Source: Opitutia bacterium
Lineage (GTDB): Bacteria; Verrucomicrobiota; Verrucomicrobiia; Opitutales; Opitutaceae
NCBI GenBank assembly: GCA_016187925.1
Contig: JACPIS010000027.1
Location: 1 to 63,720, forward strand
DNA: 63,720 nucleotides
Reading direction: 5' to 3'
The notes under the pieces were generated by a model that was not told the DNA's origin, made no database searches, and saw nothing but the letters and a program-made list of their open reading frames with translations. Positions 59,290-63,720 of this stretch are shown here, one piece after another. The translations under genes were made by a program, and so were the position numbers. How positions within the stretch are numbered: position 1 is the stretch's first letter; each line of letters opens with the position of its first letter.

Positions 59290-59970
59290 TTAATTGTTGG
59301 CGATGCCCTCGTCGGCGAGGCCGCCCTGGAGCTTGCGGCGCAGCTTCTGGACCTCGACCTCGCTCTTGAGCTGCGCGGCGAAAAGCTGGAGCCGGCGCCG
59401 CGTATCGAGCTCCTCCAGCATGCGCTGCTTGAGCGCGCTGTCCTCGCAGAGGTTGAACACGGCGACGTCGGCGAAGGTGTCGTGGTCCTCGATGCTTTCG
59501 AGAAACTGCGCCATGCCCTTCGGCATGGGCGCGCCGTATTTGCGGCGCAGGTTCAGGAGGCGCAGCGCCTCGAGCCGGAGAATTTCGAGCTGGGTGATGT
59601 TGCCGCCGGGCGTGGAGAGGAGGGGCTTGATGGCGATGATGCGGTAGGGATGTTCGCGGACGATCTCGCGGATCTCGACGCGGCTGACGCCCTGCAGGAG
59701 CAGGTTGGAGGTGTCATCGTCGGACTTCTGGCAGGCGCGCACGATGCCGACGGTGGCGATGCGGTGCGACGGCTCGTTGGCGCCCGGGGCGGCAGCGCGG
59801 GCGGGATCGAGCCGGGCGACGGCGAACAGCCGGTTCGTGGCCAACACCTCGCCGAGCATCTGCCGGTAGCGCGGCTCGAAAATATGGAGCGGCAGCAGCG
59901 CCTGCGGGAAGAACACCGTGTTCGGCAGCGTCATCACCGGCACGGTCTCGGGCACGTGGAGCGTTTCCAT
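59290..59970 (-). CDS. Lon protease N-terminal (substrate-binding) domain protein
   Basis: The 226-residue product carries only the LON substrate-binding domain. It starts VPVMTLPNTVFFPQALLPLH followed by IFEPRYRQML, continues with RIATVGIVRACQKSDDDTSN and LLLQGVSRVEIREI, and ends in a helical bundle with many charged residues (RRRLQLFAAQLKSEVEVQKL). There is no ATPase or protease domain. Such stand-alone proteins are common; they may deliver or bind unfolded clients, but the function is unproven. Start ATG 59970 precedes the conserved opening; the upstream frame is not coding. It is divergent from dnaK, with 209 bp between. Confidence 0.9.
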   Translation of the reverse strand: METLHVPETVPVMTLPNTVFFPQALLPLHIFEPRYRQMLGEVLATNRLFAVARLDPARAAAPGANEPSHRIATVGIVRACQKSDDDTSNLLLQGVSRVEIREIVREHPYRIIAIKPLLSTPGGNITQLEILRLEALRLLNLRRKYGAPMPKGMAQFLESIEDHDTFADVAVFNLCEDSALKQRMLEELDTRRRLQLFAAQLKSEVEVQKLRRKLQGGLADEGIANN

Positions 59971-60179
59971 GCCGGCAACGTAGGGCAGAGCGGCGGAAAT
60001 ACAACCGGCTTCCTGAGTTGTGCCAGTGGGACAGGGCTGTGGCGCGAAAGCGTGACACGGTGGCGCTTTGCCGCAAAGCCGGGCACGTTTCGAGCAGCCT
60101 TGCATTAAGTTAAGTTTCTGGCCCACAGCGCGTAAAAATTTCCGGCCACGAAGGCACACCGGCTGCAAGTCTCGCGCGC

Positions 60180-62117
<1,938 letters not shown>

Positions 62118-62124
62118 ACTTTCG

Positions 62125-62164
62125 CGCGAACCCGTGCTCTCCCGAGGCGGGTTCGCGTCGTTTC
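62125..62164 (+). terminator. Hairpin between dnaK and groES (weak terminator or attenuator)
   Basis: The 10-bp stem CGCGAACCCG/CGGGTTCGCG (62125-62134 and 62148-62157) with a 13-nt loop is followed by only TCGTTTCC. The stem is strong but the T-tract is poor, so it may only reduce read-through from dnaK into groES. Confidence 0.55.
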
Positions 62165-62199
62165 CAACCCACAACTCCAAACCCAAACACTAAACCACT

Positions 62200-62496
62200 A
62201 TGGCTAAAGTGAACATCAAACCCATCGGTGATCGCGTGCTCGTGCAGCACATCGAGGAAAAAGAACAGGTCCGCGGCGGGATCATCATCCCGGACAGCGC
62301 CAAGGAAAAGCCCCAGGAGGCCAAGGTCATCGCCCTCGGCACCGGCAAGAAGGATGAGAACGGCAAGGTCACGCCCTTCGAAGTGAAGGTCGGCGACAAG
62401 GTCCTCATCTCCAAGTACGGCGGCACCGAGGTGAAGATCGAGGATCAGAAATTCACGCTCGTCCGCGAGGACGACATCCTCGGCGTCATCGCCTGA
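62200..62496 (+). CDS. groES: Co-chaperonin GroES (Cpn10)
   Basis: The 98-residue protein forms the heptameric lid of GroEL. Typical features are [20 protein letters not shown], the mobile loop region [20 protein letters not shown], and the closing [20 protein letters not shown] with DDILGVI. Length is normal. It is cotranscribed with groEL, which starts 51 bp downstream after a low-complexity stretch. Confidence 0.98.
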   Translation: MAKVNIKPIGDRVLVQHIEEKEQVRGGIIIPDSAKEKPQEAKVIALGTGKKDENGKVTPFEVKVGDKVLISKYGGTEVKIEDQKFTLVREDDILGVIA

Positions 62497-62507
62497 GCCC
62501 CCGCACG

Positions 62508-63720
<1,213 letters not shown>

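Noticed and set aside
59971-60179. Search for a CIRCE operator or sigma-32-type promoter before dnaK.
   Set aside because: No TTAGCACTC-N9-GAGTGCTAA was found; CTTGCA and CCCACA are present but with 17 nt spacing, too long for a sigma-32 promoter.

Overview
The window is 63.7 kb of high-GC DNA from a Gram-negative bacterium. It most resembles the Verrucomicrobia, probably an Opitutaceae relative. The supporting signs are KdsA (Kdo/lipopolysaccharide synthesis), an AsmA-like envelope protein, a PEP-CTERM protein, a DUF4340/GldG-type ABC cluster, large secreted proteins with Ig and calcium-binding repeats, and many GC-rich palindromic repeats. The taxonomic call is an inference from gene content; there is no rRNA gene here.

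Layout. 1-160: 3' end of an IS5-type transposase. 240-4260: recQ, a YcaQ-like DNA glycosylase and a coiled-coil membrane protein, all on the minus strand. 4358-9218: a small unknown gene, a secreted GH28 glycosidase and a PhoH-family ATPase. 9269-10942 (minus): a broken DUF6580-like gene, a cobalamin adenosyltransferase and peptide deformylase. 11015-15977: a two-gene membrane/coiled-coil unit, a REP-associated tyrosine transposase (RAYT) embedded between its own REP pairs, and a CaCA-type exchanger. 16012-26133: a small unknown protein, a sulfatase that lacks its catalytic residues, an amidohydrolase, a 1,327-residue hybrid histidine kinase and an AsmA-like protein. 26264-32738 (minus): DUF4340, GldG-like, ABC permease and ABC ATPase genes, then birA. 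32765-34066: a PEP-CTERM LamG protein and a small exported protein.

34316-44835 is the most unusual part. Six plus-strand genes are packed with ATGA overlaps and two duplicated stop-codon hairpins. They are a secreted Ig/LamG/calcium-repeat protein, a HAF-repeat plus alpha/beta-hydrolase protein, a membrane-tethered protein, a second shorter hydrolase, a second tethered protein, and a small exported protein. From about 36.4 kb onward this block is clearly lower in GC (about 50-57% by eye against about 66-68% around it). It looks like an accessory, duplicated effector/partner locus of unknown function.

44851-63720 is mostly housekeeping: a PfkB kinase, DUF6941, pyrG, kdsA, a lipoyl/E3-binding-domain protein without catalytic domain, rsmE, tRNA-Leu(CAA), a LysR regulator divergent from a DUF4406-like protein, accA, an NfeD-like/flotillin pair, a TPR protein, YceI, queA (with an 87-bp palindromic insert), a YeiH-type transporter, tRNA-Thr(CGT), a Lon N-terminal-domain protein, dnaK, groES and the 5' part of groEL.

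At the whole-window scale, intergenic regions carry at least five separate families of palindromic repeat, two low-complexity repeats and two in-frame insertions within genes. No CRISPR array, integrase, phage genes or rRNA were seen. I did not find promoters strong enough to list; the intrinsic terminators listed are clear hairpins, with T-tracts of varying quality.
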